Below, in pieces: positions 36,813 to 46,936 of a stretch of DNA of 64,000 nucleotides. The DNA comes from Magnetospirillum sp. SS-4. GTDB lineage: Bacteria; Pseudomonadota; Alphaproteobacteria; Rhodospirillales; Magnetospirillaceae. Positions within the stretch are counted from its first letter, which is position 1; the number at the start of each line of letters is the position of its first letter. The notes under the pieces are model-generated. The model was not told where the DNA came from. It searched no databases and saw only the letters and a program-made list of their open reading frames with translations. The translations under genes were made by a program, and so were the position numbers. The DNA lies in the NCBI RefSeq assembly GCF_902729425.1, contig NZ_LR746530.1:216166-280165 (forward strand). The letters are read 5' to 3'.

Positions 36813-37916
36813 ATGTCCGCCGCGGCTGGCCTTGGTGGCCAGATAGCCGCGATTGTGGTCGTTGGACGGAAAGACGTGCGGCACCCGCTCGGCGACCTGG
36901 ATGCCGTGGCGGGCCAGCGCCTCGACCTTGCCGGGATTGTTGGTCAGCAGCCGCACGCCGCCGATTCCCAGCAGGCGCAGCATCTGCGCCGCCGGCAGAT
37001 AGACTCTCTCGTCGTCGTCGAAGCCCAGTTGCAGATTGGCGTCCAGGGTGTCGAAGCCCTCGTCCTGCAACTGATAGGCGCGCAACTTGTTGACCAGGCC
37101 GATGCCGCGTCCTTCCTGGGCGAGATAGAGCAATACGCCGCTGCCGGCCTGGGCGATCTCGGCGATGGCGCCGCGCAGCTGGTCGCCGCAATCGCAGCGC
37201 AACGACCCCAGCAGGTCGCCGGTGAAGCATTCGGAGTGCAGCCGCGTCAGCACCGGCTGGTCCGGATCGGGATCGCCGATGACGATGGCGAGGTGCTCGA
37301 TGCCGCCGTCCGACGGGCGGAAGGCGACGATGCGGGCGTTTTCAGCGTTTTCCAGCGGTACCCGGGCCTCGCTGACCTGACGCAGGCTGCGGGCGGCGGT
37401 GGTCTGGTAGGCGGCGATGTCGGCGGCCTCGACCGCGATGACGTCGGCGGGGGGAAGTCCGGTCGCGGCGATCACCGCCGCCGGCAGCAGCCGCGACAGC
37501 TTGGCCAGCGACACCGCCGCCGGACCAAGTCCGGCCGCCGGTTCGACATCAAGCCCGGACAGATCGGGGATTCCCAGCGAGCGGGCGCAGGGATCGGCGA
37601 GGAAGGCTATCGTTTTCGTATCGAAACCAGTCTTGCCGCTGATTCGGTAGACCCCGGATTCGGCCTCGGTCAGGCCAAGGACGCCGGCGCGCCGCCCGGT
37701 CAGCAGCAGGACCGGCGTGCCGCCCGAGGCCGAGGCCAGCCGCGCCAGGGTTTCGTCCGCCACCGCCTCGGCGGCCAGCATCAGCACGGCGGCGCCGGAA
37801 TCGCGCACCAGGACCAGACCGCCCCGGCGCAGTTCGGCGATGGCGCGGTCCACCGTGATCAGGGGCTGGGGAGCTGGCGTTTCCGGTCGGGGGGCGATGT
37901 CGAGATGCCGGGTCAC
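36804..37916 (-). CDS. ribA: GTP cyclohydrolase II with degenerate DHBP-synthase-like N-terminal domain
   Basis: First step of riboflavin synthesis, 370 aa. The C-terminal domain (about 170-370) has the zinc site with SECFTGDLLGSLRCDCGDQL (Cys in SECF and CDC), YLAQEGRGIGLVNKLRAYQLQD (core EGRGIGL) and TNNPGKVEAL, so GCHII activity is expected. The N-terminal ~165 residues align in layout with a RibB domain. They lack the acidic DDEDRENEGD active-site motif, so DHBP synthase activity is unlikely. A separate ribB is expected elsewhere. Confidence 0.9.
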   Translation of the reverse strand: MTRHLDIAPRPETPAPQPLITVDRAIAELRRGGLVLVRDSGAAVLMLAAEAVADETLARLASASGGTPVLLLTGRRAGVLGLTEAESGVYRISGKTGFDTKTIAFLADPCARSLGIPDLSGLDVEPAAGLGPAAVSLAKLSRLLPAAVIAATGLPPADVIAVEAADIAAYQTTAARSLRQVSEARVPLENAENARIVAFRPSDGGIEHLAIVIGDPDPDQPVLTRLHSECFTGDLLGSLRCDCGDQLRGAIAEIAQAGSGVLLYLAQEGRGIGLVNKLRAYQLQDEGFDTLDANLQLGFDDDERVYLPAAQMLRLLGIGGVRLLTNNPGKVEALARHGIQVAERVPHVFPSNDHNRGYLATKASRGGHLF

Positions 37917-38070
37917 GGACGATGTTCCAGGGGCTGGGGCGAAACGAGGGCCGAACCATACAGGCTTTCCGCCAGGGGCAAAAGGGCCTTGGGCAGTGGG
38001 TGTCTATGCCGTCGCCGCCCCATGCGATATGGTGATGCCGTCATACCGCTTCCGATGGGGGACGGGGTTC

Positions 38071-38724
38071 ATGGGCGGCTCATCCCGCATTCTCCTGATC
38101 ATCGCCGACCCGATGCTGCGCCAGACCGTGGCCGAGCATCTGGGCGGCCCGGCCGGACTGGCGGTGACCGAGGCCGGTTCGGTGGCCGAGGTCCCGGCCA
38201 CGGCCATCGGCCACGATGTGGTGGTGATCGACCAGGACGGCCTTGCGCCCGATTCCTGCCGCATCCTGCGCGAGGCCGGCGTGGCCGCGCCGCTGCTGCT
38301 GCTGTGCGGTCCGGGGGGCGCGCCTCCCGGCTGCGTCGCCGACGCGGTGCTGGCCAAGCCCCTGCGGCTGGGGGGGCTGGCCGCCCGTGTCGCCGAATTG
38401 CTGGCCCGCCGGCCCGCGCCGGCCGGGTTGCGCCTCGGTCCCTGGCTGTTCCAGGCCGAACGGCGCCTCTTGAGCCGGGCCGGCGGCGGCGGTGTCCGCC
38501 TTACCGGCAAGGAGGCGGCCATCCTGGATCGGCTCGGCCGGGCGAACGGGCAGGTGGTGCCGCGCGAGATTCTGCTGGAGGAGGTGTGGGGCTATTCCGC
38601 CGCCATCGCCACCCACACCCTGGAAACCCATATCTACCGGCTGCGTCGCAAGATCGAATCGGAGCCGGCCGCCGCCGGCCTGCTGGTGACCGAAAGCGGC
38701 GGCTACCGCCTCGCCCTGCTATAG
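38071..38724 (+). CDS. OmpR/PhoB-family response regulator with atypical receiver
   Basis: A 217-aa protein. The receiver domain (1-~105) has an Asp at position 13 in place of the usual acidic pair (IADPMLR), a candidate phospho-acceptor Asp54 (VVVIDQDGL) and the conserved Lys96 (AKPLRL). The switch Thr/Ser is replaced around LLLLCGPG. The C-terminal winged helix carries LTGKEAAILDRL, EILLEEVWGY, THTLETHIYRLRRKIE and ESGGYRLAL. No histidine kinase is adjacent. ATG 38071 was chosen, and upstream in-frame starts exist. It converges with xthA, overlapping 6 bp. Confidence 0.85.
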   Translation: MGGSSRILLIIADPMLRQTVAEHLGGPAGLAVTEAGSVAEVPATAIGHDVVVIDQDGLAPDSCRILREAGVAAPLLLLCGPGGAPPGCVADAVLAKPLRLGGLAARVAELLARRPAPAGLRLGPWLFQAERRLLSRAGGGGVRLTGKEAAILDRLGRANGQVVPREILLEEVWGYSAAIATHTLETHIYRLRRKIESEPAAAGLLVTESGGYRLALL

Positions 38725-39510
38725 CTCCACGTCCACCATCACCGGCACATGATCGGATGGCTGGACCCACGAGCGGACTTCCCGCGCCACCAGGGCGGCG
38801 CGCAGGCCGGCCGCCAGAGCCGGCGTCACCCAGACATGGTCGAGCCGGCGGCCGCGATCGTTCTTCCGCCAGTCGGGCGAGCGATAGCTCCACCAGGTGA
38901 ACAGGCGCTCGGACGGCGGCACGAAATGGCGCACCGCGTCGACGAACGGCACCGAGGCTTGCAGGGCGTTCAGCAGGTCCACCTCCGCCGGGGTGTGGCT
39001 GACCACGCGCAGCAATTGCTTGTGCGACCACACGTCGGTTTCCAGCGGCGCGATATTGAAGTCACCGGCGACGATCACCTTGTCGGCGGGGCGGACCGAG
39101 CCTTTGAACCAGGCGGCGACTTCTCGGACGAACTCCAGCTTGTGGGCGAACTTGTCGTTGGCCTCGGGGTCGGGAATGTCGCCGCCGGCCGGAACGTAGA
39201 GGCTGTGGACCTGGACGCCGTCTTCGAGCACCGCCACCAGATGGCGGCGGTCGTCGCGTCCGCACCACGACGGCGTCCGGATCTCGGCGATGGGCAGGCG
39301 GGACAGGATGGCGACGCCGTTATAGCCCTTCATGCCGTGGAAGGCGACGTGGGGATAGCCCAGCTCGCGGCACTCGGCCAGTGGAAACAAGGCGTCTTCC
39401 ACCTTGATCTCCTGAAGGCAGATCAGGTCGGGGGACATGAAGGAGACCAGCCGCCGCAGATGATCGATGCGCAGGCGGATCGAATTGATGTTCCAGGTGA
39501 CGAGGCGCAA
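38719..39510 (-). CDS. xthA: Exodeoxyribonuclease III
   Basis: AP endonuclease/3'-exonuclease of base-excision repair, 263 aa. Motifs are VTWNINSIRLR at the N-terminus, CLQEIKVED (metal-binding Glu), LYVPAGGD, VAGDFNIAP (Asp/Asn), RLDHVW and the terminal SDHVPVMVD. The start is a TTG at 39510 preceded by GGGGGA at 8 nt. It gives the usual family N-terminus and there is no ATG that would. Confidence 0.95.
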   Translation of the reverse strand: MRLVTWNINSIRLRIDHLRRLVSFMSPDLICLQEIKVEDALFPLAECRELGYPHVAFHGMKGYNGVAILSRLPIAEIRTPSWCGRDDRRHLVAVLEDGVQVHSLYVPAGGDIPDPEANDKFAHKLEFVREVAAWFKGSVRPADKVIVAGDFNIAPLETDVWSHKQLLRVVSHTPAEVDLLNALQASVPFVDAVRHFVPPSERLFTWWSYRSPDWRKNDRGRRLDHVWVTPALAAGLRAALVAREVRSWVQPSDHVPVMVDVEL

Positions 39511-39555
39511 GGCGGCAATCCCCCATGTCCGAGAATAAGCAGGCCGCCGATAGCA

Positions 39556-39674
39556 CGAAAAGAGCGCCCGGTCAGGGGGGTAACCGGGCGCTCTATTGGC
39601 TCCGTGAGGAGCGTGGGGTGGCAGGGGAGACCGACCCCACCGGCCAGACCGTTGCAGTCTCGGCCGTCCTTTTT
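39556..39674 (+). ncRNA. Candidate structured small RNA (four hairpins and a terminator)
   Basis: Four consecutive perfect or near-perfect hairpins lie on the plus strand. The first is 39561-39572/39583-39594 (12 bp, AGAGCGCCCGGT). The second is 39599-39603/39608-39612 with a GUGA (GNRA) tetraloop. The third is 39613-39619/39634-39640 (GUGGGGU/ACCCCAC). The last is 39642-39649/39657-39665 (GGCCAGAC/GUCUCGGCC), ending in a five-T run at 39670-39674. No gene on this strand ends just before it. The first hairpin is also followed by TTTT on the minus strand, so it could instead be a leftward terminator ahead of xthA. No known RNA family was recognised. Confidence 0.4.
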
Positions 39675-39720
39675 GGAATCTGGTGCGGCCGGGGCAGGTT
39701 CCCAGCCATAGCTTTCGCAT

Positions 39721-40361
<641 letters not shown>

Positions 40362-40396
40362 CGGCCCGCGTCCCGGCGCTCATCCATCCGATCGGA

Positions 40397-40436
40397 CCAC
40401 CCGGCCGGCGCCCTTGCATCGGCCGGGTGGCGTTTT
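40397..40436 (+). terminator. Rho-independent terminator of the PII gene
   Basis: A ten-base-pair perfect stem (CCACCCGGCC 40397-40406 with GGCCGGGTGG 40421-40430) and a 14-nt loop are followed by CGTTTT. It lies 35 bp after the PII stop. Confidence 0.8.
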
Positions 40437-40567
40437 GCCTGGGGATGTCGGATTCCACGCTTGCCGCCGGGGGGTGTCTCGTTGCATTCTCGGCCGGCGG
40501 AATCGGTTTGTCGGTTTCGCGGGCCTTTCGTGCGCCAACAGGCCGTTTCCTGCGGGGATGCGGCGGG

Positions 40568-41107
40568 ATGAAAAGTGACATGATGAGGAAGAATTTCGCC
40601 GCCGTCGCCACCCTTGCCGCCTTCGGCGCCGCGATCTCGCTGTCGGCCTGCGACAAGACCGAGGCCATCTATCCGACCTACGAGAAGAATCAGAACGCGC
40701 CTCGCATGTCCAACGAGAAGCGTGAAACCATCTTCGGGCCGGAGGGATTGTTCGGCAAGTCCAAGCCGGAAGGCGAGGGAGCCGGCATCGGCGTCAACGC
40801 CTTCCTGTGGCGGGCCTCGCTCGACACCATCTCGTTCATGCCCATCACCACGGCCGACGCCTTCGGCGGCACCATCATCACCGATTGGTACCAGCTGCCC
40901 GAGACGCCCAACGAGCGCTACAAGGTCAACGTCTTCATCATGGACCGCACGCTCCGCGCCGACGGCGTCAAGGTGTCGCTGTTCAAGCAGGCCCGCGATT
41001 CCGGCGGCAACTGGGTCGATGTCCGGGTTGATCCGCGCATGGCCACCGACCTGGAGAACTCGATCCTGACCCGGGCCAGGCAGCTGCGCGTCGTCTCGAC
41101 CGAATAG
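40568..41107 (+). CDS. DUF3576 outer-membrane-type lipoprotein
   Basis: A 179-aa protein with a lipoprotein signal (hydrophobic [15 protein letters not shown] then lipobox LSAC), a linker rich in Lys/Asn and a conserved DUF3576 domain. That domain carries [29 protein letters not shown] (core DTISFMPI) and [18 protein letters not shown]. It always sits upstream of leuS-lptE-holA in alphaproteobacteria. Function is unknown, but its neighbours suggest a role in envelope assembly. The start is ATG 40568 or ATG 40580. Confidence 0.85.
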   Translation: MKSDMMRKNFAAVATLAAFGAAISLSACDKTEAIYPTYEKNQNAPRMSNEKRETIFGPEGLFGKSKPEGEGAGIGVNAFLWRASLDTISFMPITTADAFGGTIITDWYQLPETPNERYKVNVFIMDRTLRADGVKVSLFKQARDSGGNWVDVRVDPRMATDLENSILTRARQLRVVSTE

Positions 41108-41145
41108 ACCTTCCGCCTCTTCCTGTCATCAGCAACGGACCAACC

Positions 41146-43734
41146 ATGTCGCGCCCAGACGGCACCACTGGCGAACGCTATAACGTCAAGGAAACCGAAG
41201 CCAAGTGGCAGCGCGTCTGGGACGAGCGCCGCTGCTTCGAGGTGTCCGAGGACCCCGCCCGCCCCAAGTACTATGTGCTGGAGATGTTTCCCTATCCGTC
41301 GGGGCGCATCCACATGGGCCATGTCCGCAACTACACCCTGGGCGACGTGGTGGCCCGCTATAAGCGCGCCCGCGGCTTCAACGTGCTGCATCCCATGGGC
41401 TGGGACGCCTTCGGCCTGCCCGCCGAGAACGCCGCCATCGCCAACAACGTCCATCCCGCCAAGTGGACGCGGGAAAACATCGCCGCCATGCGCGAGCAGC
41501 TGAAGTCCATGGGCCTGTCCTACGACTGGCGGCGCGAGGTGGCGACCTGCGAGCCCGAGTACTACCGCCACGAACAGAGGATGTTCCTGGATTTCCTCGA
41601 AGCCGGGCTGGTCTACCGCAAGGAATCCTGGGTCAACTGGGACCCGGTGGAAAATACCGTGCTCGCCAACGAGCAGGTGATCGACGGCCGCGGCTGGCGT
41701 TCCGGCGCCCTGGTGGAAAAGCGGCTGCTGTCGCAGTGGTTCCTCAAGATCACCGATTACGCCCAGGACCTGCTCGACAGCCTGGCGACGCTGGAGCGCT
41801 GGCCCGAGCGGGTCCGCCTGATGCAGGAGAACTGGATCGGCCGTTCCGAGGGCGCCCGGCTGCTGTTCGAACTGGAGGGGCGCCCCGACGGGCTGGAGGT
41901 GTTCACCACCCGCCCCGACACCCTGTTCGGCGCCAAATTCGTCGCCATCGCCGCCAACCATCCCCTGGCCACCGAACTGGCCGCCGACAATCCGGCCCTG
42001 GCCGGGTTCGTCGCCGAGTGCAACCGCATGGGCACCTCGGAAGCCGCCATCGAGACCGCCGAGAAGAAAGGCTTCGATACCGGCATCCGCGCCGTCCATC
42101 CCTTCGACCCCTCCTGGACCTTGCCGGTCTATGTCGCCAATTTCGTGCTGATGGATTACGGCTCCGGCGCCATCTTCGGCTGCCCGGCCCACGATCAGCG
42201 CGATCTCGACTTCGCCAACAAGTACGGCCTGGGCTGGACCCAGGTGGTCGAGCCGGTCTCCGGCAAGGAGGACGTCGCCGCCGCCATCGCCAGGGGCGAG
42301 GCCTATGCCGGCGACGGCGTCGCCGTCAATTCCCGCTTTCTCGACGGCCTTGGCGTCGAGGAGGCCAAGGCCGAGGCCATCCGCCGCATCGAGGAGATGA
42401 AGCGCGGCAGCCGCACCATCAACTACCGCCTGCGCGATTGGGGCGTGTCGCGCCAGCGCTACTGGGGCTGCCCGATTCCGGTGATCCACTGCGAATCCTG
42501 CGGCGTGGTGCCGGTGCCGGCGGCCGAGCTGCCGGTGGTGCTGCCCGAGGATGTCGGCTTCGACAAGCCCGGCAATCCGCTGGACCATCATCCGACCTGG
42601 AAGCATGTGGCCTGCCCCCGATGCGGCAAGCCGGCCCGGCGCGAGACCGACACCTTCGACACCTTCTTCGAATCCAGCTGGTACTTCGCCCGCTTCACTT
42701 CGCCGGACCGTGCCGACGTGGCCTTCGACCGGGCGGCGGCGGATTACTGGATGCCGGTGGACCAGTATATCGGCGGCATCGAGCATGCCGTGCTGCATCT
42801 GCTTTACTCCCGCTTCTTCACCCGCGCCCTGAAGGATTGCGGCTATCTGGGCGTCAAGGAGCCGTTCGCCGGCCTGCTGACCCAGGGCATGATCTGCCAC
42901 GAGACCTACAAGTCCGAGGACGGCCAGTGGCTGTATCCGACCGAGGTCGCCGCCGGTCCCGACGGCGGGCTGGTCCATGCCGGAACCGGCCGGCCGGCCA
43001 GTGCCGGCCGTTCGGAAAAGATGAGCAAGTCCAAGAAGAACGTGGTCGATCCCGCCGGCATCATCGACGGCTACGGCGCCGACACCGCCCGGCTGTTCAT
43101 GCTGTCCGACAGCCCGCCCGAGCGCGATCTCGACTGGACCGAATCCGGCATCGACGGCGCCTGGCGCTACGTCAACCGGCTGTGGCGCATGACCGCCGCC
43201 GCCGGCCTGCCGGCCAGGGGCGCCGCCATGCCCGACCTGGGGGCCGAGGCCTTCAAGGTCCGCCGGCTGGTGCATCGCACCATCGCCCAGGTGGGAGACG
43301 ACCTCGAACGCTTCCACTTCAACAAGGCGGTGGCCCGCATCCGCGAGATGACCAACGGCCTGGCCGAGCTGGACGCCGCCCAGGCCGATCACGCCTGGGT
43401 GCTGCGGGAAGGGCTGGAAGCCGCCGCCCGCCTGATCGGCCCGATGATGCCGCATCTGGCCGAGGAGATGTGGGCGATGCTGGGGGGCGACGGCCTGCTG
43501 GCCGACGCGGCGTGGCCGGCGGCCGAACCCGCCTTGCTGGTGGACGACAGCGTCACCGTGGCGGTGCAGGTCAACGGCAAGCTGCGCGCCACCATCGAGC
43601 TGCCCAAGGACGCCGATTCCGCCGTGGCGGAGCGGACGGCGCTTGCGCAACCCCAGGTCATTTCGGCAATGTCGGGAAAACCCGCCCGCAAGGTGGTGGT
43701 GGTTCCGAACCGGATCGTCAATGTGGTGGTCTAG
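41146..43734 (+). CDS. leuS: Leucyl-tRNA synthetase
   Basis: Class Ia synthetase, 862 aa, full length. The HIGH motif is HMGH at residues 56-59 within [14 protein letters not shown]. The CP1 editing domain (~220-420) has [12 protein letters not shown] and a VVEPVSG segment, and a zinc-type Cys pair region is CESCG/CPRCG. The KMSKS motif is at 625-629 ([13 protein letters not shown]), and the C-terminal domain ends in NRIVNVVV. It is 38 bp from the lipoprotein gene and followed by repeat-like DNA leading into lptE. Confidence 0.98.
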   Translation: MSRPDGTTGERYNVKETEAKWQRVWDERRCFEVSEDPARPKYYVLEMFPYPSGRIHMGHVRNYTLGDVVARYKRARGFNVLHPMGWDAFGLPAENAAIANNVHPAKWTRENIAAMREQLKSMGLSYDWRREVATCEPEYYRHEQRMFLDFLEAGLVYRKESWVNWDPVENTVLANEQVIDGRGWRSGALVEKRLLSQWFLKITDYAQDLLDSLATLERWPERVRLMQENWIGRSEGARLLFELEGRPDGLEVFTTRPDTLFGAKFVAIAANHPLATELAADNPALAGFVAECNRMGTSEAAIETAEKKGFDTGIRAVHPFDPSWTLPVYVANFVLMDYGSGAIFGCPAHDQRDLDFANKYGLGWTQVVEPVSGKEDVAAAIARGEAYAGDGVAVNSRFLDGLGVEEAKAEAIRRIEEMKRGSRTINYRLRDWGVSRQRYWGCPIPVIHCESCGVVPVPAAELPVVLPEDVGFDKPGNPLDHHPTWKHVACPRCGKPARRETDTFDTFFESSWYFARFTSPDRADVAFDRAAADYWMPVDQYIGGIEHAVLHLLYSRFFTRALKDCGYLGVKEPFAGLLTQGMICHETYKSEDGQWLYPTEVAAGPDGGLVHAGTGRPASAGRSEKMSKSKKNVVDPAGIIDGYGADTARLFMLSDSPPERDLDWTESGIDGAWRYVNRLWRMTAAAGLPARGAAMPDLGAEAFKVRRLVHRTIAQVGDDLERFHFNKAVARIREMTNGLAELDAAQADHAWVLREGLEAAARLIGPMMPHLAEEMWAMLGGDGLLADAAWPAAEPALLVDDSVTVAVQVNGKLRATIELPKDADSAVAERTALAQPQVISAMSGKPARKVVVVPNRIVNVVV

Positions 43735-43872
43735 AGCTTATATATTTAGTGCCCTCAGGCGCCGGCGCATGCCTCCGCATGCTTGGCTGTCCTCGCTTGC
43801 GCCTTTGCTAACGCTTCGGCACCGCTGCGGCGCCCTCAACGGGCATAGTCGCTTCGCTCCGTTATTCTCGGT
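43735..43872. repeat. Repeat-like extragenic element between leuS and lptE
   Basis: The stretch differs in texture from its surroundings. It has TATATATTTAG at 43740-43749, then GC-rich blocks with recurring GCGCC and GCATGC units (GCATGC-CTCC-GCATGC at 43767-43782), CGCTTGCGCC, AACGCTTCGGC and CGCTTCGCTCCG. Such CGCTTCG-type sequence is typical of dispersed extragenic palindromic elements. It covers the predicted N-terminus of lptE. Copy number in the genome cannot be judged from this window. Confidence 0.4.
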
Positions 43873-44452
43873 AACCATACTTTTTGTGGCGTTACTGGCG
43901 CTGGGTCCCATGGGCTGCGGCTTCAGTCCGCTTTACGCCCGTGGCGGCGAAGCCCCGGCGGCCGGTTCGGTCAGCGAGGATCTGTCGCGCATCCGCATCG
44001 CCCCCATCAAGGACCGCCTGGGCCAGCAATTGCGCAATGCCCTGGTCCAGCGCATCACCCCCAGGGGCGAACCGGCCGACTACCTTTATATCCTGACGGT
44101 CACCGTGTCGGAGAGCACCACCGACCTGGGCTATCGCCGCGACAATCTGGCCACCCTGGGCAATCTTACCTTGTCGGCGAATATCAACGTGCAGGGCGAC
44201 GGGTTTTCCATTTATGGCGGCGTCGCCAATTCGGTGGCCAGCTTCGACTACATCGGTCCGCGCTATGCCAGTATCGCCAACGAACGCGATGCCCGCGACC
44301 GCGCCATCGTTCAGCTGGCCGACGACATTCGTGGCCAGGTGGCGGCGGCCATCGCCCGCTATCGGGCCAATCCCGGCGACGTCCGGTATCGGCGCGGCGA
44401 CAGCGTCGATTATCTCGGCCGCCGGGTCTCGCCGCCGGCGGAGCGGCGGTGA
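43769..44452 (+). CDS. lptE: LPS-assembly lipoprotein LptE
   Basis: Outer-membrane lipoprotein that plugs LptD in lipopolysaccharide export. The mature part starts at the lipobox Cys in GPMGCGFSPLYA (diagnostic GCGFxPLY). DYLYILTVTVSESTTDLGYR and the C-terminal VDYLGRR-type tail follow. The 227-aa frame from ATG 43769 has an unusually long N-terminus (about 50 residues before the lipobox Cys) encoded by repeat-like DNA. A GTG at 43887 would give a signal too short to function. The true start is unresolved. Its GTGA stop overlaps holA. Confidence 0.85.
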   Translation: MPPHAWLSSLAPLLTLRHRCGALNGHSRFAPLFSVTILFVALLALGPMGCGFSPLYARGGEAPAAGSVSEDLSRIRIAPIKDRLGQQLRNALVQRITPRGEPADYLYILTVTVSESTTDLGYRRDNLATLGNLTLSANINVQGDGFSIYGGVANSVASFDYIGPRYASIANERDARDRAIVQLADDIRGQVAAAIARYRANPGDVRYRRGDSVDYLGRRVSPPAERR

Positions 44453-45471
44453 AGCTTTCCGGCGCCCGCGTCGAAGCCTTTCTGCGGTCGCCCGACCCGA
44501 AAATCCGCGCCGTGCTGGTGTTCGGGCCGGATTCCGGCCTGGTGCGCGAGCGGGTCCAGCGCCTGATCCAGGGCGTGGTCGACAATCCGTCCGACCCGTT
44601 CCGCGTCGCCGAGCTCAGCCCGGCCATGCTCAAGGCGGAACCGTCCCGCCTGCTGGACGAGGCCGGCGCCATGGCGCTGGGCGGCGGACGCCGGGTGGTG
44701 GTGCTGCGCGACGCCGGCGACAGCCACAGCGCCGCCCTGTCGGCGGTGCTGGCCGAGGCCAGGGGCGATTCCCTGGTGGTGGTGGAAGGCGGCGAGCTGG
44801 GGCCGCGCTCGTCCTTGCGCAAGCTGGCCGAAGGCGCCGACAACGCCGCCGCCCTGGCCTGCTACGCCGACGAGGGCGGCTCGCTGGCCGCCGTCATCTC
44901 GGAAGAGCTGAAGGCCGCCGGCCTGATGGCCGAGCCCGACGCCATGGCCTATCTCATCGATCATCTCGGCGGCGACCGCCGCCTGACCCGGGCCGAACTG
45001 GGCAAGCTGGCGCTGTACATGGGCGGGCCGGGCCGGATCGGCCTGGATGACGCCATCGCCTGCGTCGGCGACACCGCCGCGCTCGGCCTCGACGATCTGG
45101 CGCTGGCCACCGCCGACGGCGACCACGCCGGGGCGCAGCGGGTGCTGGACCGGCTGCTGCGGGAAGGCGCCCATCCGGTGGCGATGCTGCGCGGGGTGTC
45201 GCGCCATTTCCTGCGGTTGCATCTGGCCGCCGGCCATCTGGCCCGGGGCAAGCCGATGGATCAGGCCATGGCGGGGCTGAAGCCGCCGGTGATCTTCAAG
45301 GCGGTCGACCGTTTTCGCCGCCAGCTTGGGCGCTGGCCGGTGGACCGGCTGGGCCGCGCCCTGGACGTGCTGACCGAGGCCGAGGCCGATTGCAAGACCA
45401 CCGGCATGCCCGCCGCCGAGATCGCGTCCCGCGCCCTGATGATGATCGCCCGCGCCGCCGCGCGGCGCTGA
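44449..45471 (+). CDS. holA: DNA polymerase III delta subunit
   Basis: Clamp-loader subunit that opens the beta clamp, 340 aa. The N-terminal RecA-like domain has VLVFGPDSGLVRERVQRL and lacks a functional P-loop, as expected for delta. SLVVVEGGELGPRSSLRKLAE (core GELGPRSSLRKL) and YLIDHLGGDRRLTRAELGKLALY, with core GGDRRLTRAELGKL, follow. The C-terminal collar is typical (LKPPVIFKAVDRFRRQL). The GTG start at 44449 overlaps lptE; the leuS-lptE-holA order is conserved in alphaproteobacteria. Confidence 0.95.
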   Translation: MKLSGARVEAFLRSPDPKIRAVLVFGPDSGLVRERVQRLIQGVVDNPSDPFRVAELSPAMLKAEPSRLLDEAGAMALGGGRRVVVLRDAGDSHSAALSAVLAEARGDSLVVVEGGELGPRSSLRKLAEGADNAAALACYADEGGSLAAVISEELKAAGLMAEPDAMAYLIDHLGGDRRLTRAELGKLALYMGGPGRIGLDDAIACVGDTAALGLDDLALATADGDHAGAQRVLDRLLREGAHPVAMLRGVSRHFLRLHLAAGHLARGKPMDQAMAGLKPPVIFKAVDRFRRQLGRWPVDRLGRALDVLTEAEADCKTTGMPAAEIASRALMMIARAAARR

Positions 45472-45664
45472 GACCGGCCTTGTCCGCGTCCCTCTCCGGC
45501 CCCATGTGTTGCGTTCATGTCACACTGCGCGTGTTTCGACACAGAAGCCGCCGGGGCCGCTTGATCTTTGCCGGACCCTATGGCGATATGTCGCAGTTCG
45601 TTCATTTGGATAGCGGGTGTGGCCATTGGGGGTCGGCATCTGGAAGCCAAAGAGAGGAGATACC

Positions 45665-46909
45665 ATGAAGAAGTTTCTGTTCGCCAGCACCGCGCTGGTC
45701 GCCGCCGGGATGATGAATGCCGGCGCCGCCGACGCCGCCGACAAGATCAAGTTGAACCTGGGCGGTTACTCCAAGTGGTGGGTGATGGGCGCCTGGCAGG
45801 ATGAGGACCATCTTGACGCTCGCGGCCTCAAGGCGACCAATTTCGACGTCAAGGGCGCCAACGAGATCAATTTCTCGGGCAGCACCAAGCTGGACAACGG
45901 CCTGACCGTCGGCGTGTTCGCCAGCCTGACCGGCGGCGGCCACTCCGACATGACCACCGATCCGATCGACGCCAGCTACGCCTGGGTCCAGGGCGGCTTC
46001 GGTAAGGTCCTGCTCGGCAACCATCCGAACGCCATCGTCCTGACCCATGTCACCGCTCCCGATGCGGCCCATGGCCAGCTCGGCGCGTCGATGATGGGCG
46101 CCAACTTCGCCGTCAACCGTACTGCCAACCGGGTGATGGGCCTGCACCAGCGCGCTGGCTGGACCACCTCGACCAACACCACCGCCCCGATCGACGACAA
46201 CAAGGCCGAGAAGATCAGCTACATCGCGCCGAGCTTCATGGGCCTGACCCTGGGCGCCACCCTGGTCCCCAGCGTCGTCCGCGAGGACACCCGCGCCCAG
46301 CCGGGCAACCGCGCCCTGGGCTGGGGCGTCGGCGGCGTCTACGCCAACACCTTCGGCCCGGTCGGCCTGAAGGTTTCGGGCGGCTATCTGCACTACAACC
46401 TGTTCCGGGACACCAACGGTGCTGAACACGGCATCGACACCCTGTCGACCGGCGCCCAGCTGTCCTATGCCGGCTTCACCCTGGGTTCGTCCTGGACCCG
46501 CGCCACCCATGATCAGGCCCGGACCGTCACCAGCGCCGGCAACGTTGGTGCCACCTCCAACCTCGGCGGCGTCATCGGCGGCGTGGACTGGTCGCTTCAG
46601 AAGGGTGGTTCTGTCGATTACGGCGGGCAGGGCTTCGACATCGGCCTGCAGTACGCCAGCGGCCCGTACGCGGTCAGCTTCGTCTACTTCCATTCGGAAG
46701 TGGAAGGCGCGATCGCCTTCGAAGGCAAGGACACCATCAACATGTACCAGGCCTCGGGCAAGTACAACATCGGCCCGGGCGTGGACATCCTCGCCATGGC
46801 CGGCTACGCCGAGTACCAGTCGGAACTGTCCGCCAACGGCTCCGCCTACAGCAATATCAACGCCAACAGCGGCTACGCTTTCGGCACCGGTCTGTCTCTG
46901 ACCTTCTAA
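45665..46909 (+). CDS. Outer-membrane general porin
   Basis: A 414-aa porin. A signal peptide (MKKFLFASTALVAAGMMNAG, cleavage after GAADA) precedes a 16-strand-type barrel with alternating aromatic/Gly-rich strands (GGYSKWWVMGAW, INFSGSTKLDNGLTVGVF, AYAWVQGGFGKVLLGNH-like, YISYIAPSFMGLTLGAT). The C-terminus LSLTF ends in the Phe recognised by the BAM complex. It resembles the major porins of Rhodospirillales. GAGAGGAGAT precedes ATG 45665, and the 193-bp upstream region contains a possible TTGATC/CGATAT promoter. It is followed by a strong terminator, consistent with high expression. Confidence 0.88.
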   Translation: MKKFLFASTALVAAGMMNAGAADAADKIKLNLGGYSKWWVMGAWQDEDHLDARGLKATNFDVKGANEINFSGSTKLDNGLTVGVFASLTGGGHSDMTTDPIDASYAWVQGGFGKVLLGNHPNAIVLTHVTAPDAAHGQLGASMMGANFAVNRTANRVMGLHQRAGWTTSTNTTAPIDDNKAEKISYIAPSFMGLTLGATLVPSVVREDTRAQPGNRALGWGVGGVYANTFGPVGLKVSGGYLHYNLFRDTNGAEHGIDTLSTGAQLSYAGFTLGSSWTRATHDQARTVTSAGNVGATSNLGGVIGGVDWSLQKGGSVDYGGQGFDIGLQYASGPYAVSFVYFHSEVEGAIAFEGKDTINMYQASGKYNIGPGVDILAMAGYAEYQSELSANGSAYSNINANSGYAFGTGLSLTF

Positions 46910-46936
46910 TCGGTCAAGGACGAACTACGCTAAGGG

